Positions 1 to 11,371 of a DNA stretch of 64,000 nt are shown here, one piece after another. Origin of the DNA: Sipunculus nudus (lineage: Eukaryota; Annelida; Sipuncula; Golfingiida; Sipunculidae); contig CM049310.1 of NCBI GenBank assembly GCA_026874595.1, positions 18,764,058 through 18,828,057 on the forward strand, read 5' to 3'. The position numbers and the translations under genes are program-made. Every line of letters starts with the position of its first letter. The first letter of the stretch is position 1. The notes beneath the pieces were generated by a model that had not been told where the DNA came from, did no database searches, and saw only the letters and a list, made by a program, of their open reading frames with translations.

Positions 1-190
1 TCGAGAAGATTTTAAAGGTTTTTTAGCTTTTTCTCTATAAAATCTAAGAAAATGCAGAGTTTTTCAGATGGCTAATTTTTTGCATTAAATTTCACGATGC
101 TAGCTCAAGTCGTTTTCAAGAGATTATGGGTTATTGCACAGATGACGGATGCTGGACGCCCCCACACCATCCCATTAGCTAACAGGTAAC
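1..190 (+). repeat. Interspersed repeat, 3' part (copy cut by window edge)
   Basis: Related to 690-1375: both carry tataaaatctaagaaaatg, then ttttgcat(t/a)aaatttc, a run of gac/gga motifs, and a closing (a/g)ccacaccat...(a)gct(a/c)acaggt. The window opens inside this copy. No coding potential. Family not identified. Confidence 0.7.
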
Positions 191-689
191 CTAAAAACCA
201 GCTAATATTACTACAGATGCATACTGAATGCAAAATCATAATACAGAAACATCTCACTGATGTTAAATTCTTGAATTAAGTTGAGTATGGATACCAATTA
301 TTTATAATCCATGTACAGCCATCTTTATATAGCCACAGAGAGCTGTATACATAAAATTGTACACATTGCCTGGCATGAGGAATATCTAAAATCATAAATC
401 TATATTTTTAAAAGCCTTTTTTTGTCAATATTAACCATAGATAACCTGAAATCTAAATGTCTTGAGGCATGATGTAAAGGATGCTGATAAACTGGTGCCA
501 GGTTAGATGTAACTGCTTCACACAGCTAACATATATGGTAAAATGACTCAATTCAAACTTTATAATTCAGCAAAAATTCATTCTTTGGAACCATAAAAGA
601 CAATTTAAATTATTATAAAAATTATTCAGGGGATTATTCTTGTAAAATATTAAACAAATTAGCCCAAGTGGTGTCAGTTGAAAAATGTT
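191..689. other. AT-rich DNA, nothing recognised
   Basis: No exon, hairpin or repeat unit recognised apart from diffuse similarity to the neighbouring repeat (aaaatgactcaattcaaac near 540 resembles aaaatgactaagttaagc near 725). Confidence 0.5.
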
Positions 690-1375
690 TTGCAGGTTTA
701 TAACTCATATAGGAAAATACAGCAAAATGACTAAGTTAAGCTTCCATAACTCAGATAAAAATCACTGAACCAAAACAATTTGAACAAACGTGAATTATCA
801 ATATCTAAGGATAATAAATGTGTGAGATTTAAGAATTTGGCCCAGTGGTTTTTGAGAAACTGATGACCCCCCGAAGAAAAAAGGCTGATGCAAGTGGCGC
901 CAATAATACCTAAATTTCAGATATGACTCATGTAACCAACATTTGCATAAAATTTGGTGATGATAGCTCCAGCAGTTTCTGGTATTGTAATTTTAGAAGG
1001 CTTTTTTGAAGAGATGACTAAGTTCAACTTTGTGTAACTCGGCCAAAAATCACTGAACTTAAACCATTAGAATAAATTTGAGAGAGATTGTTCCAGGAAT
1101 CATATCTGTCAAATATTGGACAATTTGGCTGAACAGTTTCGAAGAAGAAGATTTTTAAAGGTTTTTCAGCTTTTTCCTATAAAATCTAAGAAAATGCAGT
1201 TAACCAAAAAATAAGAAAAATCCAATAGAGTTTTTTAGATGAATAGTTTTTTGCATAAAATTTCGTGAAGCTTACTCTTGCCATTTTCAAGATGGTATGG
1301 TTTAACATACAGACGACTGACGACAGACGACGGACAATGCCACACCATCGCAAAAGCTCACAGGTTTGCTAAAAA
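690..1375 (+). repeat. Interspersed repeat with internal sub-repeats, second copy
   Basis: Contains two diverged sub-units (aaatgactaagttaagcttc near 726 and gatgactaagttcaac near 1012, each followed by aaaaatcactgaac). It ends with acgactgacgacagacg, then ccacaccatcgcaaaagctc and gctaaaaaaact. The tail plan (gac-rich run, then a short block, then GCTAAAAA) recurs in other families of this window. Confidence 0.65.
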
Positions 1376-1390
1376 AACTAAATAAAGAAA

Positions 1391-1660
1391 CAAGTGACCC
1401 ATGGGTCATGATGCTCAGCTGACTAGGAAGACATTCACAAAAGGAATTTTATCATCTGAATGCCAAATTTTGTAGGTGGTATCCCCATGCAATGCTCAGA
1501 GGATATGGGATACAGAGACCTAATTTCAGGTTTCCAAAGAGATTTTTCAGGAACCTCCCTGGATGTCAAGAAAAAAGATTCTAGGAGCAATGGTTACAAT
1601 TTTCGCCCTCATAACAGACGACCACATCTTTGAAGGTCTCAAAAATAGACTAGAATATCA
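1391..1660 (+). repeat. Hairpin-ended repeat family A, head fragment
   Basis: Starts caagtgacccatgggtcatg and atgctcagctga, the same head as at 30249 and (diverged) 59107. It then has the shared body: ggatatgggataca, gagacctaatttcaggtttc, ttcaggaacctccctggatg. It stops after atctttgaaggtctcaaaaa without the terminal hairpin, so it is a truncated copy. No protein coding. Confidence 0.75.
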
Positions 1661-1859
1661 GCAGAAGCTGACAAAAGCCCTCAGCCAAAAGAACAGTGTT
1701 TAGAGGTGGTAACAGTAACAAGTACTAAATATCTGTTCTCACATGGATGTATATCTGTACATGTCTCAGTTATAAATTTAAAATGGAGAGGTATGTACCA
1801 TGATTCATAAAAATCCACCAAATGCTTCCTGAAAAATAAGCTTCTACGTTTTATTCTAT

Positions 1860-2680
1860 TATCAGCTCTGTGACCTTGAAAAGTAGGTCAAGGTCACCCA
1901 TCTTCGAACTTGACCGAGATTTTGTTGATATACATCTTTACCAAAGAAATAAAATTCCTGTTGTAAATCCTTTTAGAGATATCCCGCTCACAAGGCCAAA
2001 GTTGAAAAATCAAAGAAAAATTCATTAAAAACCAGAAATTGCAGGTGGCGCCCCCTAACTTGTGCAGCAGTTACAGACCATCACTCCCTATGATCATAGT
2101 AAGTATTGTGAAAATCCAGCCAATGGTTCCTGAGAAATAAGCTTCTAAATCTTTTTTCTATAATCAGCTCTAAAACGTAGAAAAATAGGTCAAGGTCACC
2201 CATCTTCGAACTTGACCGAGATTTTGTCAATATACATCTTCACTGAAAAAATACAATTCCTACGGTAAATCCTTTGAGAGATATCCCGCTCACAAGCCCA
2301 AAGTTGAAAAATCCGATAAAAATTCATTAAAAATCAGATATTGTAGGTGGCGCCACCAAACTTGTGTAGCAGGTACAGATTATCAGTCCCAATAATCATA
2401 GTATGTTTTGTGAAAATCCACCAAATGGTTCCTGAGTTATAAGCATCTAAGTGTTTTTCTATAATCAGCTCTAAAATGTAGAAAAATAGGTCAAGGTCAC
2501 CCATCTTCGAACTTGACCGAGATTTTGTCGATATACATCTTTACCGAGGAAATAAAATTCTGACGGTGAATCCTTTTCAAGATATCCTGCTCACAAGGTA
2601 AAAGTTAACGGACGCCGGACGGACGGACAGCTTGGGTGACGACAATAGCCCATCAGCCTAAGGGCTGAGGGCTAAAAAAA
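1860..2680 (+). repeat. Element of three ~300 bp tandem units with terminal hairpin (family B)
   Basis: The phrase ggtcaaggtcacccatcttc recurs at about 1886, 2189 and 2489, a 300-303 bp period. Units also share tatcc(c/t)gctcacaagg and, in the first two, aggtggcgcc. After the third unit comes ggacgccggacggacggaca and then a hairpin at 2647-2673 (agcccatcagcc pairing with ggctgagggct, one bulge) running into GCTAAAAAAA. Non-coding. This looks like a non-autonomous element whose body expanded in tandem. Confidence 0.75.
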
Positions 2681-3056
2681 AGTGTTAAAATTAAAAAAAA
2701 AAAACCTAAGTGGTGCCACCAGTCTGATTGAACTGATGAAACACTCCATAATCAATATGCATGTAAAGAATCATGGCAATCAATGCATTAGTTGTCCAGA
2801 TAATGGAGCTTTTATATCAAATTTATAATTATTCTGGTAGGTAATTTTGTGCCCAATAGCTCGAAGGATATGGGTAACAGAGACCTAATTTCAGGTTTCC
2901 AAGGAGATTTTTCATGGACCTCCCTGGATGTTTTATTAGGAGATTCCAGGCCCATGGTTACGATATGTGCTCTGTTAACAGATGGACAGACAGATGGACG
3001 ACAGACAAAGAGTGATCGCTATAGCTCAGATGATCTGAGGAAAGTCATCTGAGCTA
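2675..3056 (+). repeat. Family A repeat with a perfect terminal hairpin
   Basis: Carries the family body (caccagtctg...gaactgatgaaac, caatgcattagttgt, ggatatgggtaacagagacc, ggacctccctggatg) and the gacagacagatggacgacag run. It closes with a perfect 12 bp stem, tagctcagatga at 3022-3033 and tcatctgagcta at 3045-3056, followed by aaaaa. The short ORF across it is only repeat sequence. Confidence 0.8.
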
Positions 3057-3059
3057 AAA

Positions 3060-4013
3060 AACAAACTAATTGTTACCAAAACTTAATAGGATAGGAGACT
3101 TATAAGATACATATACCATCTTGATTAGAATTAGAATTAGTAAATTTTTAAAAATATTCCCCAATATAAAAAATGTTAATTTTTAAATATACAAATTTTT
3201 AAAATTCTAAAAATTCACCAAGTGTCTTTAAATCTTAATCAGGCAAGGAGACCCACAGAATACTTCTGTCATCTTAATGAAATGTGGATATGTGTAAATT
3301 TTCTGGGATTTCCTGTCACTGATGAATAAAGTATCTAAAGATGGATAGAGAGAAAAATGGACATAACTGCTTGCTATATGTCCTGCTTCACTGAGGCAGC
3401 AGATCACTATATATTTCACTAAAAAGGCAGATTCTGGCTTGCCTTTGAGAGAATTTATTGTTCTACCCTTCTAAACATAAAATTTCTTCAAAATTAAATC
3501 CAACTTGTTTTTATATGATAAAGTGCAAAATTATTTGTTGATAAAATATCTAATTTGAACTGTGATAAACAGAAACACATATCTGACGAAAATTCATGGT
3601 TTGAACAGGGAAAAATGTTAAGGTATAATAAGCTTTTTGAGGTTTTTGGAGAGAGAAAAATTAATAAATATTTTGATTAAGACTTTACTAAGATATGTGT
3701 TTATGTAATTAAAAGCAACATTTATCAAATCATACAAAACCTCTTCTAGGCACACTTGATTTATATCAACATTGGCTTCAGGTTTAACAGAATTTATGAA
3801 AATCTAAAAAGGTTGTGACTCAATCCATCTGTGTCATCGGGCCACTGATGATCACACAAACATCAACAGGGTGCTTGAACAATGATAAAATTGTACTCAG
3901 GGGACTGGTAAAGAAACTTTACTCTCCCAAGCTCATGCCACCAGCGATTCTGGTCGGTCTCAGACAGAGGACCAGAGCTAAACATGCAATGGAGAAATAG
4001 AACTGGCACCTAC
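3060..4013. other. DUS1L intron 3' of the last visible exon, nothing recognised
   Basis: AT-rich sequence. I looked for the next DUS1L exon (IPVFANGN-type codons on the minus strand) and did not find it. Confidence 0.6.
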
Positions 4014-4096
4014 TTGACAGCCCTTGTGACCTCCCAATCAGCGAGGCCAGTGGCCTGACCTTTCTGTTCTCGAGTACGACTGTGTACCACCAGGAG
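4014..4096 (-). CDS. DUS1L: tRNA-dihydrouridine synthase 1-like, last exon visible in the window
   Basis: An 83 bp minus-strand exon with acceptor ...ctctttcag before 4096 and donor GTCAA|gtaggt after 4014. It begins in phase 0, as required by the exon at 4686, and encodes [13 protein letters not shown] followed by [10 protein letters not shown], ending in phase 2. This is the HGRT segment of the Dus barrel that helps hold FMN and tRNA. The usual Gly of HGRT is Ser here (AGT, one transition from GGT), and the Pro normally after QKG is Gln. Splice sites and frame are intact, so I read it as a live but diverged gene; a drifting paralogue is possible. The next exon (IPVFANGN region) was not found between 1 and 4013 and should lie left of the window. 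Confidence 0.9.
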
Positions 4097-4685
4097 CTGA
4101 AAGAGTTAAAAGGTCTATAGATGAGCGGGAATTACCCTCACTGAATAGGTAGCCTTTGTTAATACCACTAGCGCCAACACATATTTCACTCATTGCCTGC
4201 CTCAGTGATTAGTAACATGTATCTAAGGAGCATTTATCTTATGGATATTGGTTCAAAGAATAGTTTTCCAGAGAAATTTGTCAGTCTTATCAAGGATGGA
4301 AAGTTCAAATAACCAAATGATATATTGCTAACCAGAAAAGATAGATATAACTCTGTTTTTATAAATCTATTCATTAAGTATGAGTTTTGATCATGTATAC
4401 TTTGAAACAATATTTATTCATCATTTATTTTTTCACCCATTATTTTATCACACAAAAAAATATTTTTCCAGGCCATGACTCAATGACCATTGCTCCATCA
4501 ATCTGATACATAATTTAAGCAGCTTAGTGACCAATTTAAACTGGTGTTTTGTGACTCTTTCAAACATTTAAAACACATCCTATTAATTCCTGTTTTTGTT
4601 ACTTATCTGTGGCTACTTTTATGGGCAATATACATTGGAATCATCTACATGCAGATAAATACTATATCAGAAAAACATTTTATAC
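4097..4685 (-). other. DUS1L intron, about 0.6 kb
   Basis: Short AT-rich intron between the 4686-4849 and 4014-4096 exons. I see no repeat or second gene in it; reading frames on the + strand here are short and unrecognisable. Confidence 0.85.
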
Positions 4686-4849
4686 CTTGCAACCAGCCTT
4701 TTCCAGCATGCGTGCATACTGGATTGTGACTTGTTTATCTGGATGGATGCGTATTTTACAGGTGACTGGTATGGATATTTGTCTAGATGTGGTATTGATC
4801 ATATCCTTCAGCAGGTCCCATTCATCCTGAAGAAAAGCTCCATAGTGAC
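4686..4849 (-). CDS. DUS1L: tRNA-dihydrouridine synthase 1-like, next exon downstream
   Basis: A 164 bp minus-strand exon, too broken by neighbouring frames to show as a long ORF. The acceptor is ...aaattacag before 4849 and the donor AAG|gtataa follows 4686. Two bases finish the Gly left open by the exon at 8866, then 54 codons read [16 protein letters not shown], then [12 protein letters not shown], then [11 protein letters not shown]. This matches the DUS1L segment after the KRG motif. VTCKIR carries the barrel-strand Lys found in this position throughout the family. The exon ends in phase 0. The preceding intron is about 4.0 kb and holds repeats; the following one is about 0.6 kb. The last residue is Lys (AAG) where relatives usually have Gln, probably ordinary divergence. 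Confidence 0.93.
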
Positions 4850-4913
4850 CTGTAATTTATAAAAAAGGCTGTTTCCGTTTACAAGTCCATATTTTTTTAT
4901 AAATTTAATACTA

Positions 4914-5722
4914 GGGACCCATGGGTCTTGACTCTCACCTGAATTTGTCTGTAAGGATATTTTTATGAGCTTTTTCAAAATGTGGGTCCTGTGACCTTAA
5001 CCAATGGCCTTTTGACCAAAATATCTGAGAACTTACTATCCTTGAACCTACAGCATTTAGATTATTGTAACAATCTTTTAAAAAAAAGTGGGTCCAGTAA
5101 CCTTGACCTCTGACCAGGTAACCTCAAAATCTACAGATTTCTTCCACTTTGGGCAGGTAAGCCATGTGTGAAGATGGAAAGTTTGGGATGAAAAGTTTGA
5201 TTTCCATTGCATCCACAATCCTTAAAAAGATGTGGCTCCTGTGACCTTCACCTTTGACTTAGGACCCCGAAAATCAAAATGTTTCTTAGTTAATTTTAAG
5301 TGATTGGTCATGTAAAAATGCAGTTTGAAGTCAATCAGTCTAACCAAACTGAAGTTATCAACTAATTTTTGGACAGATGGACCCTGTGACCTTGATCTTT
5401 GACCATGTTACCCCATATTCATATATCTTCTTCCCCTACTGGCAGGTCAGCTAAATATGCCAGATGGAAGGTTTGGTATGAAAAGCTTGGTTTAAAATGT
5501 AGCCATTATCTTTATAAATAATTTGGTCCCATGACACTGACCTTTGACCTCATGACCCTAAATGCTTTAGTGGTGGGCCATGCATAAGTCAAATTTGAAA
5601 TCCATATGTAACTCCTACCTGGAGTTATCATCTGGAAACAAATTTGTGTGGATGGATAGATGGACAGGCAGAAAGACAGACAAACAGATGGACAAACAGG
5701 GTGATTACTATTTGGCATCCAC
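4914..5722 (+). repeat. Interspersed repeat with ~145 bp tandem sub-units (family D)
   Basis: Begins gggacccatgggtcttgact (the palindromic gacccatgggtc head also seen in family A). Five diverged units follow with tcctgtgacctt or variants near 4986, 5095, 5239, 5389 and 5528, each with tgacct(t/c)tgacc-like text. It ends in gatggacag/gacagacaaac runs near 5650-5700. Non-coding. Confidence 0.65.
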
Positions 5723-5839
5723 ATATGATCAATAAACACCCCAGTTTTCAGGACACTAGATGAAACCACAGCTGAGAAACTGACATGACTGCTGCCATTT
5801 TATAGAAAAAAATAAAAACATATTCATAAAAATAAGAAA

Positions 5840-6187
5840 AAATACAGGTGTCACCACCAGTTTTCTTGAACTGACAAAACTAGTCTTAGTCAATATTCAT
5901 GGCAAGATTCATGACAATCCATGCATAAATAATCAAGATACTCAAGGTTTTGTATCAAATTTTAATCATTCTGGGGGGCAATTTACAAACCCCATAGCTC
6001 AGAGGATAAAGGTTGCAATGACCTATTTTCAGGTTTCCAAAGAGGTTTTTCATTGATCTCCCTGTATATTAAGTTAAAGGTTTCTAGGGTCAGTAGTTAT
6101 GATTTGTGCCCTGCTAATGGACAGCCGGAAGGCTAACAGACAAAGCGCCATACCTATACCTCAGTTACCTTTCAGTTAGCTGAGCTA
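5840..6187 (+). repeat. Family A repeat, degenerate terminal hairpin
   Basis: Shows the family phrases caccaccagttttcttgaac, ccatagctcagaggata, gacctattttcaggtttcc and the closing arms tacctcagttac (6157-6168) and gttagctgagcta (6175-6187), followed by ataaa. More diverged than the copies at 3056 and 31620. Confidence 0.7.
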
Positions 6188-6239
6188 ATAAAACACTTTC
6201 ACCTCAAAATAGGGGATTATGATTTAAGCTGTTATGTTT

Positions 6240-6560
6240 TTTTGCTATGTCTTTTTTCTTTTGTTGTTTCATGTTTTTTTTTGGCAGGATTGCACCAAAA
6301 CTGCTGAGGAGATTTTGGTTAAAATGCTATATATGAGACCTCTGTGAAAGGGTGCACAGAACCCCTCTGGCAGGACCAAAAAAGGGACACCCACTGCCAA
6401 GCTTTAGCCAGCTCAATTGCCACAAAACTTGGTCTTAACATTGGCATGACATGGACAGTTATTCCATTACATTTTGATGCTGAATAGGATAAAGTAAAAA
6501 AACTATCAGGACTGTCTGGCCTTGGTGGAGGTATGTGCTGAGTGGCATTCTGGTTACCCT
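6240..6560 (+). repeat. Interspersed repeat of a type widespread in animals
   Basis: Reads ggcaggattgcaccaaaact, gaggagattttggttaaa, ccacaaaacttggtc, attccattacattttgatg, ggccttggtggaggtatgtg and ctgagtggcattctggtt. I recognise the order (a ...ggattacgcaaaaact... opening and a ...ccttggcggaggtatgcgctc... close) from repeats common in animal genomes, but cannot give a family name without a library search. Related 5' fragments may sit near 21385 and 15890. Confidence 0.5.
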
Positions 6561-7029
6561 TGAAACATGTTGTCCAGGATCTAAAGTCCCTGCTAATTTG
6601 AAATCCTACTATAATTTTGGAATTTGGGTGTGGTCACAAAGATGCATTATTCCTCTCTCAAGTCACATCCTATTGCCACAAAACCCTCTCTGCAGATACA
6701 GATTAAACAATTTCCTTGGAGTGCTTTCATGCCATCACCCTTATTGAACCCTAATTGGTTAATCCTGCCAATTGTTCCAAATGGCTATGGAGGCTGCCAT
6801 TTTCCATACAGACTAAAACCTGGATGTTGCAAGCTGAGTGTCGATCAGACAGAGACCAGAGTGCATGGGTGCAACTCTGCTAGTGTAAGATATCTGTGCT
6901 TTATAATTTTGAAAGTTATTTGAGCAACCTGCAACCTTAATCCAAAGTTGTTCTCAGTTCTAGTTTTGGAGAAATCATGTATGAAAAATTTATTAATTAG
7001 AGCACTGCAAATGTGCATAATACGCCTGT

Positions 7030-7542
7030 TGCTTATCTGGTGACCTCTGACCTCATTAAATACGCATGAATATAGATGAGAAGGTAATTCAGGTGAGAAA
7101 CTCCATTGGTAAATATGTATTATGAGTTTCATGAAAATCCATAGAATTTTCAGTAAGTTAGCAAGGTTCCTCCAAAGTGTGGTGACCTCTTAACTTATTA
7201 AATATGCATTGGTTTTGCTGGAAATAAATCGATCTTAGGCAAGATATTTTATTGATAAACATTTCTGATGAGTTTTATTAAAATCCTTCATATTCTTCAT
7301 AAGTTATCATGGCGACACCACAAAGTAGCTTAGTGACCCATGACCTTATTAAATAAGCTTGGAGGTTGCCAATAGTCAAACTTGGGGGAGATAATCTGTT
7401 GGTAAGTAGTTATGGTGAGTTTTGTGAAAATCAATCAAAGTAAATTATCACGGTGACACTAAAAGTTAATGGATGGACGGCTCGACCAACGGCATGATGG
7501 ACAGTGGGTATACCATAATACTCCCGTCATATGACGGGTGTA
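7030..7542 (+). repeat. Three ~145 bp tandem units ending in a palindrome (family C)
   Basis: The phrase ggtgacctctgacctcatta at 7039 recurs in variant form near 7181 and 7332, each followed by aaata(c/t/a)gc, and all units carry a gttt(c/t)(a/t)tgaaaatc-like phrase. After taatggatggacggctcg comes the 16 bp perfect palindrome cccgtcatatgacggg at 7523-7538, extended with one mismatch to 7519-7542, and then tataaaaa. Confidence 0.7.
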
Positions 7543-8865
7543 TAAAAATGTATGAAAACCTGATTTAAAGACAGAAGAACTAAGCTGACTACTACATTCT
7601 CTTGCTGCTGAGATGAAAAATGACATACACCTGTCCAATAAAAAGAAGTGTTAAAGTTGAAAAATGAAAACTAAAAAAAGTAAATATGAAAGTCAGCTAT
7701 GTGTGGCATGACTTTATTCAGATCAGGGGACCCATCAGTTACACCTATTTTAATTAAAACTTGATCTGAAAAAAGGTTGGTTTTTTTTAAAAGATCCTGT
7801 TGCACATGTTAAATCTACAAATGAAAGACTGATGATTGTATTGAACAATATATAGTGAACAAGGCACATAAAAGGCAAAGGAGACGCACAATAAATCCAA
7901 CTAAAATCTGCAAGTGGCAAATAATGAAAAAATGTATTTTTATTAGGAAGGAAAAAAGCCAGAACTTATACACTTTTTCATCTATAATTACAGCATAAAG
8001 CGTCCCACATAACCAGAAACATTTAATATCTCAACACAAAATGGTGTGAAAATTAGCTGAAATAAAAAAAAAATAAGAAAATGACAGTATCACCATCACA
8101 TTTTTTTAATGTGGAGGAAGAAAACAAATTTTGATTAGAATCTACTCAACACCAAGGTAAATTGGAAATTCCAGGAATCCTTTCTGCTGCTGATGAGACA
8201 AGCTGTTAACTGATGGATGCTGGAGAGATGAAGACAAAAAGTAGTGTGGATGCTGTGCTGGTTCATTTAGCTCGCAAAAAGTCTGAATTTTCAATAAACA
8301 ATGTTTTTCACTGAATGAACATCTGCAGTAATCCATCTTTTTGCATTGAATTGATATGTTATACATCGTTAATGGAGAAAGTAGTTGGATAGGTAAATAT
8401 GAACCCTATATTTAAAAAAGAAACTCAAAATAAAAATATTATAAACATAGAAAAGTTTAAATTAGGATGAAAGAACATCCTTACAAAGATATGATGATAA
8501 CATTCAAGTAAATAAGGCAGCTGAAGCATTTCAAAACATCTAATCATTACATGATTATGTTCTGGCATTAAATTGCTAATTTATTTGGACCTTGTATAAA
8601 TTTAATTTATCTTACCTGGTGTATATCCTTGATAAAAGAGTTTCAAACACTGATCGAGGTGTTCAGGCTTAAAAAACTCTACTTTTAACATCCAAATTAT
8701 ATTTTAATTCACTTTACATTGTTAAGTTAATTTACATCCAGAAAATACAATAATCATAAGTTCATCTAAAAAAATTATCCCTTATTTTTCTATATGTATT
8801 TAGATTAAATGTTTTTTAGAAAAGAGCTAAAGAATTCAGAAGCATCAGCTGAAGTGAACTTATAC

Positions 8866-8974
8866 CTCTTTTGGCAATGACCTGGGGGCATCCAAGGTTA
8901 AGGTCAATGGCATCACAGTGAGGCTCTGCTAACTTTGCAGCAGCAGCAAATGTGTCAGGGTCATTGGCACAAAA
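8866..8974 (-). CDS. DUS1L: tRNA-dihydrouridine synthase 1-like, internal exon with the active-site Cys
   Basis: A 109 bp exon read on the minus strand. The upstream intron ends ...tttcag at 8977-8975 and the donor AG|gtataag follows position 8866. The 36 codons plus one base begin FCANDPDTF and contain [18 protein letters not shown], which I recognise as the DUS1L form of the Dus family. The Cys in LGCPQ is the catalytic cysteine that protonates the uracil C5 position; the enzyme reduces uridine to dihydrouridine in the tRNA D-loop using FMN and NAD(P)H. The exon starts in phase 0 and ends in phase 1, and the split Gly codon is completed by the next exon at 4849. The residues the open frame adds on either side do not match the family and are intron. 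Sure of the family; the one-to-one assignment to DUS1L rests on recognised motifs. Confidence 0.93.
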
Positions 8975-11371
8975 CTGAAATAAAGAATCATGTGACTTAA
9001 TGACAAAGGATGCCAATGAACAGAAATTGCTAATGTTGAGACATGAATTTATAAAGTCTAAAAATAACAAATTAAACTTAATTAATTACCAATTTACTTG
9101 CTCAAATATAAAAGGAATAAAACAAAGATGTTTAATTTGTGCGTAATGTTAATTATTGTAAAATAAAACATGAAGCATGAAACATTTGCTGTTTCATATA
9201 TAGGTATATTTCCAAAAACAGATTCTCCCCAAATTATGCATATGAGTATTATATAAGTCAAGATATTACTGTTTTTCCCAAGTGACTCCAGTACATTATT
9301 TAGTACTATTTTTAAATATTCCTATAGATCTGACCTGTGATTTAAAACAATGTCCAAATGGATATTTTATAACTAGAGAATGAATTATATTGTAAATTAA
9401 ATTCCCTTTCAAAAAAACATGTTGTAGCATATTAACTTGGCAAGAGTTTCCATGAATAACAAACTTTATGGAATAATTTACTTGGCATAAAGAGGAAGAG
9501 TTTTGAAATATGGAGAACAATTAAGCGGCATTCAAAAGTCTATCTGGAGCTTTGTGAGCAGTTCTTTTAAAGGAAACAGCTTTGTTTGGAGGAAACATAA
9601 CACCATGTATGTTAGAAAACTTTTATTAGCAATGCATGTGTGATTAACACTCCAAGTCCAGCCTGAGCTGTCATCGTGTATTAGAAACCTGTAACTCATC
9701 AGAAACTATAACAATCCATTGATAACTTCACTATCTCCTAACAGAAGCAAATTATGTACTGCTTTTCCCTTGGGGAAGGCCAAAACTGATTTCATTCTGA
9801 GGACAAATATCTTTCTTCCATCATAAATGGATCATCTGCAGAAGAACACTGCTGGTTATGTGTTCTTTATCTGAACGTAAGGCTAATCATGAAGCAGTCG
9901 TTTCCGGCAGGTGCTACTGTAGCCATTAATTTATCATATATTCTAATTTTAAAGGCTACCATGCCACTCCTGATTCTATGACTTTCGGCTTAACATGCTA
10001 TTCTGTAAGTTTATTGCTGTATACATCATGTCCAGTGAATGCAAAAGTATGCATTTAATCTGTACTTCAAATGTAGCTAGCTCTTATAATGTCTACCATG
10101 ACACAAACCGTACATGTATTATATGCCAAAAAATACTGTCTGTAATATAAAGTACCATGGCTCATCACTTATTTTATCTTTCTCCTAAAAAGTTGATCAG
10201 AGGTTATGTAATCAAAATTGTCTCTGTTTCTTTGTTAGTTTGTTGTATGTTAGTGTACAGGATACTTCAGGATGTTATTGATGGATGCAAATGCTGAAGG
10301 GTAAAATGGTGAAATCTAGACTGGATCGTCTTATGTTGTTTTATTAGCTAGGCTTTATCAGTACATTATACAAATGCAATATGATGGAATAATTTGAATT
10401 TTCATTGTGTGGTCCTGCAATATGTCAGTGAAGGCAGGTCCATCCAAAAAAGGGGCTCCAACAGTAAAATGGCTTGAGCTTCAACAAGAGTATTTTATTT
10501 AAGAAAGGGTACTGGTTGATACAGCAAATTATTGAAATTTTCAAAGAATATCCAGAAATAACTCATAAGAATGTATCTGGAAATAAAGCACTGTTAAGAT
10601 ATTAGAGTTCTGGCTGAAATTTCACAGTAATTTGCCAAAGAACAATTTTTTATAAAATATATGTGTTGTATGATACATTTGTCCTACATTTTCCATATTT
10701 TACTTTATCTCATAAAGAACTATGCAAGTCTATCTTCATTTCATTTGGCTGAGAAACTAATTCTCACCAGAAAATGCACACTGCCTCAGAAATCACCATT
10801 ATACTTCTTATACAACTGAAAAAAAGAAAGAGCCTCTATTCATATCCTTGCATCCAAACTCAATTTCATGGATCAGTCTAAAAATACAAAATGGATTACC
10901 AGTACAAGAAAGGCTGACTTTTTGTTAGAAGATAATGACTTGTCTCATGGAATTACAGTGAAGCTGGTTCTACAGATTGGAATTAAGGTACTCATACTCT
11001 AAAAGTCAAATCTGGCAAGAGATATTTTTTTTGTATAAACCTGCTTGTATCTTTTATGTAAGAGAAAACACAGTAATTTAGGTACTTTTAATTCTGAAAG
11101 TTAACAGCAGACTCATGACTCAAACCAATAATGAATTTCAAGCTTTGCCAGGGATTTGCTTTGATACTTATTGTCACTGTCCATGAAAGTGGGCAGCTAT
11201 TGTATTTTCACCTGTCCCTGACAAACATTTATATACATGACACAGTATTTTAAAACAACTACATGTAATTCATTACATAAGTTATGTAGGTCCAGGGTGT
11301 GAATGGGAGACACCTATACATGCCATATAAGACGCAATCAAAGTATATTATACCCATTAAATGACCTGAAT
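8975..11371. other. AT-rich DNA 5' of the DUS1L exon, nothing recognised
   Basis: Presumed upstream DUS1L intron. I searched by eye on the minus strand for codons of the expected preceding exon (CYTPM, APMVDQSE, PLIVQ before FCAND) and found none. No repeat array here. Confidence 0.5.

Larger units (their letters stand above)
4850..8865 (-). other. DUS1L intron, about 4.0 kb, filled with repeats
   Basis: Intron between the 8866-8974 and 4686-4849 exons. It holds four repeat blocks listed separately (4914-5722, 5840-6187, 6240-6560, 7030-7542) and an unremarkable AT-rich stretch from about 7560 to 8865 in which I see nothing. Confidence 0.8.

Noticed and set aside
3815-4000. 61-residue + strand ORF beside the DUS1L exon
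   Set aside because: Opposite strand to a well-supported exon and lying in its intron; the sequence matches no family I know.
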